Notes: generated by a model not told the origin, from the sequence alone. Counted from the first letter of the stretch, positions 50,874 through 60,803 are shown. The stretch: 64,000 nt of DNA from an uncultured Sutterella sp. (GCA_949282745.1 CASDQM010000045.1:1-64000), one strand, 5' to 3'. A program made the numbers and translations.

Positions 50874-53123
50874 ATGTTGATAGCTACCCCCCCCCATCGC
50901 TTGAATTGTATTCTTCCCTTTAAGATCTCTTTGATTGCCTGTGCGATTGTCGCGACAGCTAGTGCCACGGCGCAGACGAATCTCGGTGATATCACCAATG
51001 AAGATCTCTCCACAGGAGAAGCGCCCACCATAAAAATTAATACTCCTTCTGTCGCCGACAGCATCAGGATTAACAATCTAAAGACGTTGGTCTCGTGGCA
51101 AAATTTCACCGTCAACGTCCGGAATTCGTTTACTGTCAATGGTGATACGCACGTCTCCATATACTCAGATGCAGCTGGTGGTGGTGAAGACGCAACACAC
51201 GCCTTCTACCTAGAAGGAGAGGCGGCAGTAGTTCAACTAAACGGCAATGTTGAAATTGTCAACACGCACGCGGATGGACTTGACTCGGCCTACGGTGCAA
51301 ATGCGCTTTATATCCAGAAAAGGGCGGTTCTTACGCTCGGGAAAGAAGGTGCCGATACTTTGACGCGCATCATCAGCGTCGCGTCGATCCCTGATGCAGT
51401 CAGCGTGAAGTTGGGATCTACATTGACATTCAACTCCACGCACAATCAAGTTGTCGGCACAATTGACCTAAGTAGCAGTAACGGTGGTTATGAAGATTAT
51501 GAAAGTACAGTCACAGGTACTTTTTCGGGATCAGATTCCTTCTGGTATGGTGATGAAGCATCCTCCGGAAATACTACGCAAGAGAATCGTTTAAACAACA
51601 AAGGGATTCTGAATCTCACTTTCGAAAATGGTGCACAGTGGTCCTATCTCAATGTGATGGACTCCAAAGGGATACCGAAGCGCATCAGCGCAATCACGCT
51701 TCGAAACGGTGGCATCATCAATCTGTTCGATGAAGACATCAAAAACTTCTTAACGGAGCAAGGGCTTTACGATCGCCTTAACGACGGCAACTACATTGTG
51801 GATCACGACTACGTCCGGATCGGCGATCTGAAGGGGAGTGGAGGCATCTTCCGTCTCGGGTTGAATGCTGAAGACAAGACGATGTCCGACATGGTCTTCA
51901 TTGAAAATTCTACGACTGGTGGCCTGCATTATTTTGAACCCAACGATCTGCAGAAGCTCGAGTCGATCACGCCGGAAAACACTTTGATCTTCGCGTTGGT
52001 GGGTAAAGACGTTGAACACGATGTGCAGTTTGCTGACATCGAAAATTTGCAGGGCGAGACGCTTTATGACTACGAGCTCGAGATCGCACAAGGAACCACG
52101 GATACCGATACGTTCGATAGAAAAGAGCTTACGAATGCCAACGGTGAGTTTCTGACCGCCGAAAAGGACAAGTATCTCAATGGACAAAATTGGTACATCC
52201 GCCGTGTTACGATGCGTGAATCAACTGCTGCAATGGCGATGACGGGTTCTGGCTACGCCGCCTACGATGCCGCGATCGAAATGGACCGCCGTGATCGCCG
52301 TCTTGCTGAGGCCGTCCGCAACACCGAAGGGGACAACGGTCTCTGGGTACGCATCTCCCACGGCCGTTCAGGTATCGATGGTCAGTACCGTTGGGACCGC
52401 ACGGGTGTGCATGTCGGGTTCGATCGTGAAATCGTTCCAGGCAATACGCTCGGGGCTTGGTTCAGCTACACGAAGGGCGAAGCGGATCTCCTCGACATCA
52501 ACGGCCGAGGTACGAGCGACATGACTCGCTACGAACTTGCGGTTTACGACACGCTAACCTTCAACAACCAGTACCTTGACCTGGTCGGAAGGATCGGCCG
52601 CGTTAGCTCGGAATTCGATGCGGCGAGTCTAGCTTACCGCACGACGGGCGACTTTGATCAGGACTATGCCGCGCTCTCGGCTGAATACGGCATGACCTTC
52701 CGGCACGCCTCCGGTTTCTTCGTTGAACCGCAGGTCCAAATGCAGGCTACGTTCCTGAAGAGCTATGACTATGACTCCGAACGCACGATGAGCGTGGAGG
52801 CCGACAGCGAGACGAGCCTGCAGGGGCGTGCCGGTTTGCGTGCCGGTCGTCAGTTCGCAGATGACTTCGCCGCGGGCGAACTCTATGTCCGCGCAGATGT
52901 GCTGCACCAGTTCACGGACGGTCAGGACGCGATCTTCCGCGACAACGACGGTCACGTAATGAAGACCAACTGGGGCGACCGCGGCACCTGGGGCGTGGTC
53001 GGCTTGGGCGGCGCCGTGTCCTGGGGCAAGGCCTACGGTCTGCAACTCGATGTCGAACACGCTTTCGGTGGCGACGTCGACAACACGTGGATGATCACGG
53101 GTCGCTTCAACTACGCCTTCTGA
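50874..53123 (+). CDS. Pertactin-like autotransporter, probably phase variable
   Basis: The 749-residue protein has a signal peptide (ISLIACAIVATASATAQ, after a short N-terminal lead), a passenger of short beta-helical turns rich in Asn, Gly and Thr (residues about 30-450), and a C-terminal beta barrel starting near AAMAMTGSGYAAYDA and ending in WMITGRFNYAF. The passenger is poorer in G/C than the barrel. Nine consecutive C bases at 50887-50895 lie in codons 5-7, between start codon and signal core, so slipped-strand changes would switch expression. It is followed by a terminator and a convergent tyrosine recombinase gene. Confidence 0.88.
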   Translation: MLIATPPHRLNCILPFKISLIACAIVATASATAQTNLGDITNEDLSTGEAPTIKINTPSVADSIRINNLKTLVSWQNFTVNVRNSFTVNGDTHVSIYSDAAGGGEDATHAFYLEGEAAVVQLNGNVEIVNTHADGLDSAYGANALYIQKRAVLTLGKEGADTLTRIISVASIPDAVSVKLGSTLTFNSTHNQVVGTIDLSSSNGGYEDYESTVTGTFSGSDSFWYGDEASSGNTTQENRLNNKGILNLTFENGAQWSYLNVMDSKGIPKRISAITLRNGGIINLFDEDIKNFLTEQGLYDRLNDGNYIVDHDYVRIGDLKGSGGIFRLGLNAEDKTMSDMVFIENSTTGGLHYFEPNDLQKLESITPENTLIFALVGKDVEHDVQFADIENLQGETLYDYELEIAQGTTDTDTFDRKELTNANGEFLTAEKDKYLNGQNWYIRRVTMRESTAAMAMTGSGYAAYDAAIEMDRRDRRLAEAVRNTEGDNGLWVRISHGRSGIDGQYRWDRTGVHVGFDREIVPGNTLGAWFSYTKGEADLLDINGRGTSDMTRYELAVYDTLTFNNQYLDLVGRIGRVSSEFDAASLAYRTTGDFDQDYAALSAEYGMTFRHASGFFVEPQVQMQATFLKSYDYDSERTMSVEADSETSLQGRAGLRAGRQFADDFAAGELYVRADVLHQFTDGQDAIFRDNDGHVMKTNWGDRGTWGVVGLGGAVSWGKAYGLQLDVEHAFGGDVDNTWMITGRFNYAF
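50887..50895 (+). repeat. Poly(C)9 tract, probable phase-variation switch
   Basis: An uninterrupted run of nine C lies 13 bases after the A of the autotransporter ATG. Gain or loss of one C would frameshift the gene ahead of the signal peptide. Homopolymeric C tracts are known slip sites in Bordetella surface genes. Confidence 0.85.
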
Positions 53124-53148
53124 GAAATCTTCTCTTGGCGTACGAAAT

Positions 53149-53189
53149 AGAGCGGTGCGAGACGGAACGTTTCAGCACCGCTCTTTTTT
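53149..53189 (+). terminator. Rho-independent terminator of the second autotransporter
   Basis: AGAGCGGTGC pairs with GCACCGCTCT, followed by TTTTTT. Confidence 0.92.
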
Positions 53190-53252
53190 GGTTGCGATTC
53201 AAGCGAATCGTTCGCATCAGATTCGGTCGGGCCGATCGGTAAAAGTCGAAAC

Positions 53253-54203
53253 TTAGATTTGCACGATCCCCGCCACGCGCCGCATGGTGTCTTCGCCGCG
53301 GCGGTCGTAGAGCGACGTCGTCGTGATGCTCGCATGCCCCATGAGGTTCTTCACGGTCACGAGGTCCACGTTCTTGTCGATGAGTCGCGTCGCGAAGGTG
53401 CGCCGCAGGTCGTGCGGCGTCACTGGATCGACGCCCGCAGCGTCGCAATATTTTTTCAGAATCCGAGAGAGTGAAGACGGATTCAAAGGGCGGTCAAGAC
53501 GAAGTCGACGGGAGACGGTGAAGTTCCCGAAAAGGTAGCCTGGGACTTCGGTGCGCACGGCCAACCACGCGGCCACGGTTTTTTGCATGTCGGGCGTGAG
53601 GAACGCCTTTCGTTCCTTGTTCCCTTTGCCGATCAGCCGGATCGTTCCGTCGAACAAATCTACCTTGTCCATCTGCAGACTGCAGATCTCCGCCCGTCGA
53701 AGTCCGCACCCGAGAAAGAGGGTGAGAATGGCGCGGTCGCGAATTTTCTGAGGATCATCTCCGGCAGCGGCGGAGAGGAGGGCAGCCGATTCGGCATAGC
53801 TGAGCGACCGCCCGACCGGAAGTCGCGAAACCCGAACCTGCTTGATCGAGCGAATTCGATCGAGGGCGTCATGATTCAGAAGTTCGAGCTGCCAGGCAGC
53901 CTTGGCGACCCCCTTCAAAGCACAAAGATAGAGATTAACCGAAACGGCCGATTTCCCTGCCGACAGCTGTTGACGCATGAAGGCCGACACCGCGACGGGC
54001 GTCAACTTCGCCCACTCAACGTCGAGCAGACTTTGGGCGCCGCCCCAACGGGCGAAGAGGTTGAGCGCCGAGCGCATGGTGCGCTTCGAATATTCGGTGT
54101 GGAGTTCCCCGAGATACATGAGCGCCGGTTTTGCGCCCGACGGAATTCGGGCGGTGTCGGCTAGCGTCGCGGCATCGGAAACGGTGACGAGTTCGGCGGT
54201 CAT
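53253..54203 (-). CDS. Tyrosine recombinase (XerC/D-like integrase)
   Basis: The 316-residue site-specific recombinase has an N-terminal SAM-like core-binding domain (LHTEYSKRTMRSALNLFARW) and a complete catalytic domain: Arg169 (GCGLRRAEICSL), Lys193 (IGKGNKERK), His264 and Arg267 (TPHDLRRTFATRL), His290 (LMGHASITTT) and nucleophile Tyr299 (SLYDRRG). It is shorter than phage integrases with arm-binding domains and lacks the extra helix of integron integrases. Its target sites are unknown; it could act on nearby DNA such as the phase-variable locus or be the remnant of a mobile element. Confidence 0.92.
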   Translation of the reverse strand: MTAELVTVSDAATLADTARIPSGAKPALMYLGELHTEYSKRTMRSALNLFARWGGAQSLLDVEWAKLTPVAVSAFMRQQLSAGKSAVSVNLYLCALKGVAKAAWQLELLNHDALDRIRSIKQVRVSRLPVGRSLSYAESAALLSAAAGDDPQKIRDRAILTLFLGCGLRRAEICSLQMDKVDLFDGTIRLIGKGNKERKAFLTPDMQKTVAAWLAVRTEVPGYLFGNFTVSRRLRLDRPLNPSSLSRILKKYCDAAGVDPVTPHDLRRTFATRLIDKNVDLVTVKNLMGHASITTTSLYDRRGEDTMRRVAGIVQI

Positions 54204-54978
54204 GTTGGACAGAGGAGGGTGATCGAAAAAGGGGAGAGTCCGGGTGCGCAGCGCGGCGCTGAACGACCGACTCCTTTCAAAAGAGAAGAAAGGAAGTCGA
54301 AGATGAGGTCTTTACCCCGTTCCTCTCCGGTCGTGTCTTTTGTCCTCATTCACCGTGTTCATGGTGAGACGAAGACTAGATACAGAGCGAACAAGGCGCT
54401 TTACGACCTGCAGTTACGCACTATAAGTACCATTATATCGCCTAGCTAGGAAAATGAAGAAAAAAGCGGGATTTTGAGGGTTCATGGCGTGAGTGCGGCG
54501 ATGCGATTTCCCTGGGTTTGGGTGATCAACTTCTCATGACTGTTTTTGAAAGGGGTTTTATTTGCGTCGTTGATCTTGTATTTTCATCCGGAAGGGCTTT
54601 GGACTCAAGGAGATGCGCTGAACGGCGAACTTGCTGAAGGCGCCAAACGACGTCGAAACCGAGCATTTCTGAAGAAAATCAGTCGAGCCGGAGGCCGGGC
54701 GGGCGATCCCGTTGGGTCGCACCGGAGCGGACCGGCATACGACGCGGGAACGGAGCCGACAAGCGACATGAAAACTGACCCTATCCTGGGCTTCGGAACA
54801 GAGACGTACCCAACGGCAAGTACGGTCGCCTTGCGAGAGTCAGCAACAGCCTTTCTGAGAGAGTAGACCGGGTGTGTGGTGGGAGCTAACTTAGAGAATA
54901 CGGGAGAGCGGAGCCGTCGCCTATAATGATGAAACCGTCTTGCGATCACTTTCTTTCTTCGTCCTTCCAGAAAACGAA
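54204..54978. other. Non-coding stretch between the recombinase and methyltransferase genes
   Basis: No gene is supported. It includes the recombinase promoter, an A/T-rich section near 54420-54450, and the repeat array at 54734-54781. A run of short frames shows no family features. Confidence 0.5.
54734..54781 (-). repeat. Two tandem copies of the IS21-like end repeat, inverted relative to 39480-39549
   Basis: Minus-strand 54781-54758 reads GGGTCAGTTTTCATGTCGCT and onward, matching the first repeat at 39480 at 20 of 24 positions; 54757-54734 is a second copy matching at 19 of 24. No transposase gene is near. The tandem arrangement supports a relic insertion sequence end. Confidence 0.55.
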
Positions 54979-55959
54979 ATGACCATTGCCCGCCCGGACT
55001 ATCTTGAGGAGTTCCTCGTTTCGCTGATTCGCGAATTTAAGGGCTTTTATGCTCCGAACAGTGAGTGGGTGAAAAGTACGGTCGATTATTACGAAGAGGA
55101 TCTTCGCCGTTATTTGGGTACGTATTTCCCGAGAAGTCTTTTGGAGACGTACGACATTGCATCCGAGCTCTTCGGAAAGGTTTTCGGTTCTCAGATTGCG
55201 ACGGACGGAGAATTACGAATTCTCGATGTTGGTTGTGGAATGGGCGGCGGCACGATCGGGCTTTTGTTTGTGGTGCTCGAAAAGTTCCGAGTGGAGAAGG
55301 TAATCCTGAGGGGTTTTGACGCGAACGACGAATCGCTACGGTTCTTCCGGGAAATATTGAATTCCGGCGCCTGGAACAAAGCCCGCGAAGCTCTTCGAAA
55401 GCTCGAGGCACCCGGAGCGGATGCCGACATGGCCGTCGGCCTTCGGAAGGTGTCGGTCTCACAGCGGATATTTGATGTCCTGCAGGACAATTCGGAGTAC
55501 GACGTGGTTCTGACGTCGAAGATGCTGAACGAACTCAACGTGGAAAAGAAGTACCGCCGATTCCTGGAAACCTATCTTCCGCATTTGTCGGAGCATGGGA
55601 TTTGCTTCGTGATCGACGTGAACGACAAAAGGGATTGCCTGCACATCTCCCAACATCTCTCCAACGAAAGTCTCGAGTTTCTGCAGAGTCACGACGAATT
55701 CGAATGCCTGCTTCCACCGGGGTGCAGAATCTGCGCCGAAGGGGATCGCCGATGCGAAGGCTTTCTACAGATCATGTGCCGCGACACTAATTTTGACCGT
55801 TTGAATCCCGACGCGGAGCGCGGCGTTTCCAAAGTATGCTGCCGAGTTTTCTGTCGAGAACCTCTCTACCGATATCTAAAGCCTCAACTGATGCGTTTCG
55901 ATTTCCTGGCGAGCGAAGCGGGAGAAAACCATGTCTACTGTCCGCGTCTCCATTCCTGA
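54979..55959 (+). CDS. SAM-dependent methyltransferase-like protein paired with a DUF1848 protein
   Basis: This 326-residue protein has a Rossmann methyltransferase core with motif I ILDVGCGMGGGTIGLLF, an acidic end of strand 2 (LRGFDANDE), and YDVVLTSKMLNELNV near motif IV. The C-terminal part is unusual, with many cysteines (PPGCRICAEGDRRC, CRDT, VCCRVFCREP) that may bind metal. The ATG at 54979 is chosen; a TTG at 54940 is in frame. Its last 29 bases overlap the next gene, so the two act together. The substrate is unknown. Confidence 0.75.
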   Translation: MTIARPDYLEEFLVSLIREFKGFYAPNSEWVKSTVDYYEEDLRRYLGTYFPRSLLETYDIASELFGKVFGSQIATDGELRILDVGCGMGGGTIGLLFVVLEKFRVEKVILRGFDANDESLRFFREILNSGAWNKAREALRKLEAPGADADMAVGLRKVSVSQRIFDVLQDNSEYDVVLTSKMLNELNVEKKYRRFLETYLPHLSEHGICFVIDVNDKRDCLHISQHLSNESLEFLQSHDEFECLLPPGCRICAEGDRRCEGFLQIMCRDTNFDRLNPDAERGVSKVCCRVFCREPLYRYLKPQLMRFDFLASEAGENHVYCPRLHS

Positions 55960-57016
55960 AGAATATCCTGTTATTGCACCCGTCATTCTTTCTGCGAGTC
56001 GTTCGACCGACATTCCCGCCCGACATGCAAAATGGTTTATGGAACGTCTGCGAGCTGGGTGGTTCGGTTGGATGAATCCGTTCAATCAGAAGCGCTACGC
56101 CGTTTCGGTGAAAAATACGAGGGCCATTGTTTTCTGGACGAAACATGCAGCTCCCTTGATTCCTTATCTCGACGAAATCGAGAAGCGGGGGTTTCATTTC
56201 TATTTCCAATACACGCTGAATGACTACGAGGCTGAAGGACTCGAACCCAAGATTCCCGCACTCGATCGACGAATTGAAACCTTTCTTTCGCTCTCTCAAA
56301 AGATCGGACCCTCTCGCGTAATCTGGCGTTTCGATCCGATCATTCTTCATGAAGGACAGACGGCAAGGGACATTCTTCACAAGATTTGGAACCTGAGCAA
56401 ACGCTTGCGGGGTGCAACCGAAAAGCTCGTCGTCTCCTTTGCCGACGTGAACGTCTATCGGAAGGTGCAGCGAAACCTCGTCGCGGAAGCTCCGTCTCTC
56501 TATTCCGCCGAAAACATCGCGCTGGCCGAACCCACTGACGCGCAGATCGAAGAAATCGCCGAGGGCCTCAGGAAGATCCGGGACTACTGGCACGACCACG
56601 GTTGGGACTTTTCCGTCGCTACCTGCGCCGAACAAATCGACCTGAGCCGCTTCGGAATCGAGCGAAACAGCTGCGTCGACGGCGAGCTCCTTGCCCGACT
56701 CTTTCCGGAAGACGATGCCCTCATGTCGTTTCTCACAAAGAAGAAGCCGAGAGTGCCGGCAGGGAGCCTTTTCTCCGAGTTCGACGAGGTCGTTCCGATC
56801 GTCAGCAACCGGGCGCTCAAGGACAAGGGCCAGCGAAAGGAGTGCGGATGTGTCGAGAGCAAGGACATCGGCATGTACAACACCTGCGCCAATTTCTGTG
56901 CCTATTGCTACGCCAACGCCTCTCGCAATGTTGTGAAGAAGAATCTTCAGAAGATTCAGGCATCCGATGGACATTCTCCTTTTTTGATTCCAATGGATCC
57001 AATCCCTTCTGATTAG
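55931..57016 (+). CDS. DUF1848 family protein (radical-SAM-like iron-sulfur protein)
   Basis: The 361-residue protein starts with ILSASRSTDIPARHAKWFME and has the DUF1848 pattern NPFNQKRYAVSVKNTRAIVF, VIWRFDPIIL and the C-terminal Cys motif ECGCVESKDIGMYNTCANFC followed by AYCYAN, where a CxxxCxxC set probably binds a [4Fe-4S] cluster. Family members are uncharacterised but look like TIM-barrel radical SAM relatives. Translational overlap with the methyltransferase gene suggests joint modification of some cell component. Confidence 0.85.
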   Translation: MSTVRVSIPEEYPVIAPVILSASRSTDIPARHAKWFMERLRAGWFGWMNPFNQKRYAVSVKNTRAIVFWTKHAAPLIPYLDEIEKRGFHFYFQYTLNDYEAEGLEPKIPALDRRIETFLSLSQKIGPSRVIWRFDPIILHEGQTARDILHKIWNLSKRLRGATEKLVVSFADVNVYRKVQRNLVAEAPSLYSAENIALAEPTDAQIEEIAEGLRKIRDYWHDHGWDFSVATCAEQIDLSRFGIERNSCVDGELLARLFPEDDALMSFLTKKKPRVPAGSLFSEFDEVVPIVSNRALKDKGQRKECGCVESKDIGMYNTCANFCAYCYANASRNVVKKNLQKIQASDGHSPFLIPMDPIPSD

Positions 57017-57192
57017 AGGGAAAAAGATAACGAAACGACACGACGTGTCGTCTGAAACGGAGGATAGGGAGGAATTCCCGTGCCCTTTTGATGGGATGAC
57101 GCATTCCGGGTATTTGGACATTACAGTCAAATTTTTCAAAAAGCCGTCTGCTAAGATCTTTCTCACTCAGTACATTTTGAGAGAGACCGAAT

Positions 57193-59418
57193 ATGTCCTG
57201 CACTCCCTTTATTGCATCACCCAAAAAACGCACGTCCAAACAAGCGCGTCCGCTCGCCGAGGTTGAAGCCCGGATCGTTCGAGTAACGTTCCACAACTAC
57301 GACAACGGCTTCAGCGTCCTGCAGGTTTCGCCTGAGGGCGGCCGAGGACTGGAAACGGTCGTGGGTTTTGCGTCGTCCGTAGCAGCGGGCGTGCGAATTC
57401 GCGCAACGGGGCGGTGGCAGTCGTGCGAGGGCGGGCGGCAACTCCGGGCCGAGGCGATCCGTACGGAACTTCCGTCGAATCCCGAAGAAATGAAGCGCTG
57501 CCTCGGTTCCGGTCTCATCGATGGTATTGGTCCCGCCTATGCGGGCCGCTTTATGGATGTCTTCGGGGGAAAGATCTTCGATGTCATCGACAAGCACCCC
57601 GAAAAGCTTCTGGCCGTCGAAGGGGTCGGTAAGAAGCGCTGCGACACCATCGCTCGCAGTTGGACCGAACAAAAGACCGAACGGACCGCCGTCAACTACC
57701 TCATCGATCATGGTGTCGCTTCGGAGATTGCGGTGAAGATCTTTCGACAATACGGCGACGACACAGTGAAAATCGTCAAGGAAAATCCGTAACGTCTCCT
57801 GCAAGACTTTCGTGGAATCGATTTCCAAGTGACCGATGCACTCGCGAAAAACATCGGCTATGGACTGCATTCGCACGTGCGCGCCCGGGCGGGCATCTTT
57901 CACGTACTCAACGACGTCTCGGCAGGGCTCGGTAACTGCTGTCAGCCTGGCGGAGAACTCGAAGCGATGGCGGCGGAATTTCTTGGCGTACCGAAGGGAG
58001 TGATTGCGAAGGCGATCGGCGCGGAGATTGAAAGCGGCCGTCTGGTTGCGTCCGACATGCCGGAATCCGGGAGCATTTACTCCGCCGAATTGTTTGGGGC
58101 GGAGGAGGGTGTCGTAAACGAGATTCAGCGACTCATTTCGAGCAGTCTTCCCAGACATTCGGTCGACGTAAATTCTTTTGTTGAGGCAGAAGAGAAGAAG
58201 ATCGGATTCCATTTCACTCAAACGCAGAAGGACGCTCTCACAGTAGCACTCACGTCCGGGGTGTCGGTCATCACGGGCGGCCCGGGCATGGGCAAGACGA
58301 CGGTCTTGAAGACTCTTTTCGCCATCCTCGAGTCTGAGGGTAAGAAGTGTGAGCTCTGTGCGCCTTCGGAAACCGCCGCCGTTCGCCTTGCCGACTTGAC
58401 AAAGCGCGGCGCGAAAAGCATTCGTAAGCTTCTCGAATACAGCATTGCGGAGGGAACGTTCAGACGAAATCAAGAGAACCCCATCGAGTGCGACTGGCTG
58501 GTTGTGAGCGACGCCACTGTGCTCGACATCACGATGGCACACCGACTTCTTGAGGCCGTTCCCTCGAATGCTGTCGTTATCTTTGTGGGCGACAGGGACC
58601 TTATGCCGTCCGCGGGCCCCGGGATGTTCTTCTCGGACCTCATCGACTCGCAGGTCGTGCCGGTGACGGAGTTTTCGGAAGTTCTTCAGGAGGGCGATGC
58701 AAGCTGGATTGCCAAGGTGGCGCACGAGATCAGGTTGGGCAAGGTCCCGCATTTTCCGAGCAAAGCTGACGACGGCAACTGCTACTTCTTCCGGGTGGAC
58801 GACCGGGAGGGAATTCCGAGCGTGATCCAGGATCTTGTCAAGAAACGTCTTACGGAGGCCTATCGGATCAACCGTCTGCGCGACATTCAGATTCTTTGTC
58901 CGATGAACCTGGGCGAAACGGGCACGGAGGCCTTCAATGCATTGCTTCGACATGATCTCACCGGGCTTTGGGGTGAGATCGGAAGGTTCGGGCATCGTTT
59001 CGCGAAGGGCGACAAAGTTATGCAAACCGTCGACAACCTTATGCGGGCGGTCTGCGCCGGCGAGGCCGGGTACGTTACGGAGGTCGATTGTCAGGCGCGT
59101 GACCTCTACGTCAACTTCAACGGCCGCGTAGTCTGTTACACCTTTGACGATCTCGACGAGCTTGTTCCTAGCTATGCCGTGACTGTCGATACGGCGCGGG
59201 GCATTGAATTTCCGGGTGTCGTCGTACCTCTCTCGATGGAACACTTCATCATGCTGCGTCGCGACATCCTCTACACGGCCGTGACGCGCGGTCAAAAGCT
59301 CGTCGTGCTCGTGGGCGAACCCGAGGCGCTCGAGACGGCGGTAAAGCGAACCGCCGACCGCAAGCGCAAGACGGGGCTTGTCGAGCGGCTGATGCGGGGC
59401 GTTTCCGAATTGGATTGA
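57193..59418 (+). pseudogene. RecD2-like helicase gene with in-frame stop and altered motifs
   Basis: The frame from 57193 to 59418 encodes a full-length RecD2-type 5'-3' helicase (741 codons) but TAA at 57790-57792 replaces the Tyr codon of the conserved ENPYRL. Before it lie the N-terminal OB-like part and helix-hairpin region (GLIDGIGPAYAGRF, VGKKRCDTIA); after it the P-loop GGPGMGKTTVL. The Walker B region reads VVSDATVLD where VVDEASMLD is usual, GDRDLMPS replaces GDxDQLPS, and motif V is TVDTARGIEFP in place of HKSQGSEFP. So decay, or loss of ATPase activity, goes beyond one stop codon. A sequencing error alone would not explain it. Confidence 0.8.
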
Positions 59419-59469
59419 AGGCAAGCGACGCCGTGAGGCCCGCCGAGGGCTGGGATAGAACGCGCTTGA

Positions 59470-60113
59470 TTACGGCCGCTCGAGCGTGATTTCGATCCGT
59501 TCTCGTCCGCCGCCGATGTTGCGGCGGCGCAGCCGCACGGGGCCGATGTCTCCTGTGCGGCGAAGGTGTGTTCCTCCGCAGGGCGTTTCGCCGACGCCTT
59601 CGATTCGCCAGACTCTTCTTTCGGCGGCTTCGTCCGTAAAGGCGCTCTCGATCGGGCGATCCTCCGCGATGATCCGGTTCACCCAATCGGCCGTATCGGA
59701 AAGAATCGGTGCGATGGATCCTTCCCAGAGAAAGTCGATGCGGGCCTTCTCGGGCGAAATGTGCGCGCCGATCTTCTCGGGCGCTCCGTGGCGCGTCTGC
59801 ACCGCCCAGAGAACCAGTTCGGCCGCGAAGTGGAGCCGCATGAGGGCGAGACGGCGGGGACCGTCGATTTCGACCGTCACCGTGTCGCCTTTCTTGAGGT
59901 CGTGGCCGTCGGGGAGCGGAGAATTTCCGTCCCGACCTTCTTCGCTTCCAACACTTCGAAACCGCCGATTCGCCCGCGGTCGGACTCCTGACCGCCCGAA
60001 AAGGCGAAGAAGATCGTTTCTTTGAGCGTGACGACGTTGTCCTGCACGCTCGTCACCGTCGTGGTGAGGGTTGTGCGATAGGGATCGTCCCAAAAGATCT
60101 TTTTGACGGTCAT
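59470..60113 (-). pseudogene. Alanyl-tRNA editing protein (AlaX-like) with frameshift
   Basis: The N-terminal part (from 60113) encodes MTVKKIFWDDPYRTTLTTTV and FFAFSGGQESDRGRIGGFEV, matching the AlaX/AlaRS editing fold (xFxxxGGQxxDxG). The frame shifts by one base near 59911-59925 in a C/G-rich run; the rest (LPDGHDLKKGDTVTVEIDG, RLHFAAELVLWAV, CGGTHLRRTGDIGPVRLRRR) continues in the next frame to 59470. The editing site would hydrolyse mischarged Ser/Gly-tRNA(Ala). The usual HxxxH reads HFAAE, whereas CGGTH is intact. Either a real pseudogene or one base lost in sequencing. Confidence 0.75.
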
Positions 60114-60173
60114 GATCGTGCGGATGGAGAAAATTGGAGTGAAAAGGAGGTTCTGTTTCTTCGAGTCTGATGA

Positions 60174-60803
60174 TCAGACGAGTGCCGTCAGGATCATCAT
60201 CCACACCGGCAACGTCACGACAGACGCGAGTGTCGTCCCGGCCACGGCGGTCGTGGCAAACTTCGTGTCGGCGTGATGGAACTTCGCGAGCACTGCGATC
60301 TGCGTGATGCAGGGCAGAGACGCCTGAATCACATACACGCTCACGTAGAGTGGCGAGAGTCCGAAGGCCTGCGTGAGGCCGAGACACACGAGCGGGCAGA
60401 TCACGAAGCGCCCGATAAAGACGAGCGCGAGATCCTTGTTGAAGCGAATGTTGCGGATCCCGATCGTGTAGATCATGATCCCGATGAAGATCAGAGCGAG
60501 CGGCGTCGTGATGCCGCCGAGGTATTGTGCGGCCGAGAGAATGGCGCCCGGAACGAGCACGTCCGCGAGGATAAAGGCGATGGCGGCGAGAAAGCCGACG
60601 AACGGCGGAGAGAAGACGCGTCTCACCGTTTCCTTGGAGAGCAGCTTAGGGCGCTTGGCGTGCGTTGCTTCGACGCCGCCCATGGCTTCGAGGAAGTTCC
60701 CCATCGTCCAGAAGTAGGTCGTGTTCGCAAAGAAATAGAGAAGCGTGGGCACGACCGTTTCGTCTCCGAACAACGCGATTGAAACCGGCAACCCGGAAAT
60801 ACT
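60174..60803 (-). pseudogene. 5'-truncated AEC-family permease gene
   Basis: The remaining 205 or so residues are the C-terminal two thirds of an auxin-efflux-carrier-type transporter (normally 310-320 residues with ten helices). It begins mid-family at the FPGLPVSIALFGDE segment and continues through helices VFSPPFVGFLAAIAFILADV, LALIFIGIMIYTIGIRNI, VICPLVCLGLTQAFGL, and the conserved QASLPCITQIAVLAKFHHAD. The first three or four helices are absent, and on the other side of the breakpoint a GT9 gene fragment starts in the opposite direction. Function is surely lost. Confidence 0.82.

Noticed and set aside
48211..54203. Integron made of the AadA-like gene and the tyrosine recombinase
   Set aside because: No attC or attI-like site is seen, the recombinase lacks the integron-specific helix, and the two genes are 4 kb apart with unrelated genes between.
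54546..54866. 106-codon frame between recombinase and methyltransferase
   Set aside because: It spans the repeat array and has no supported features.
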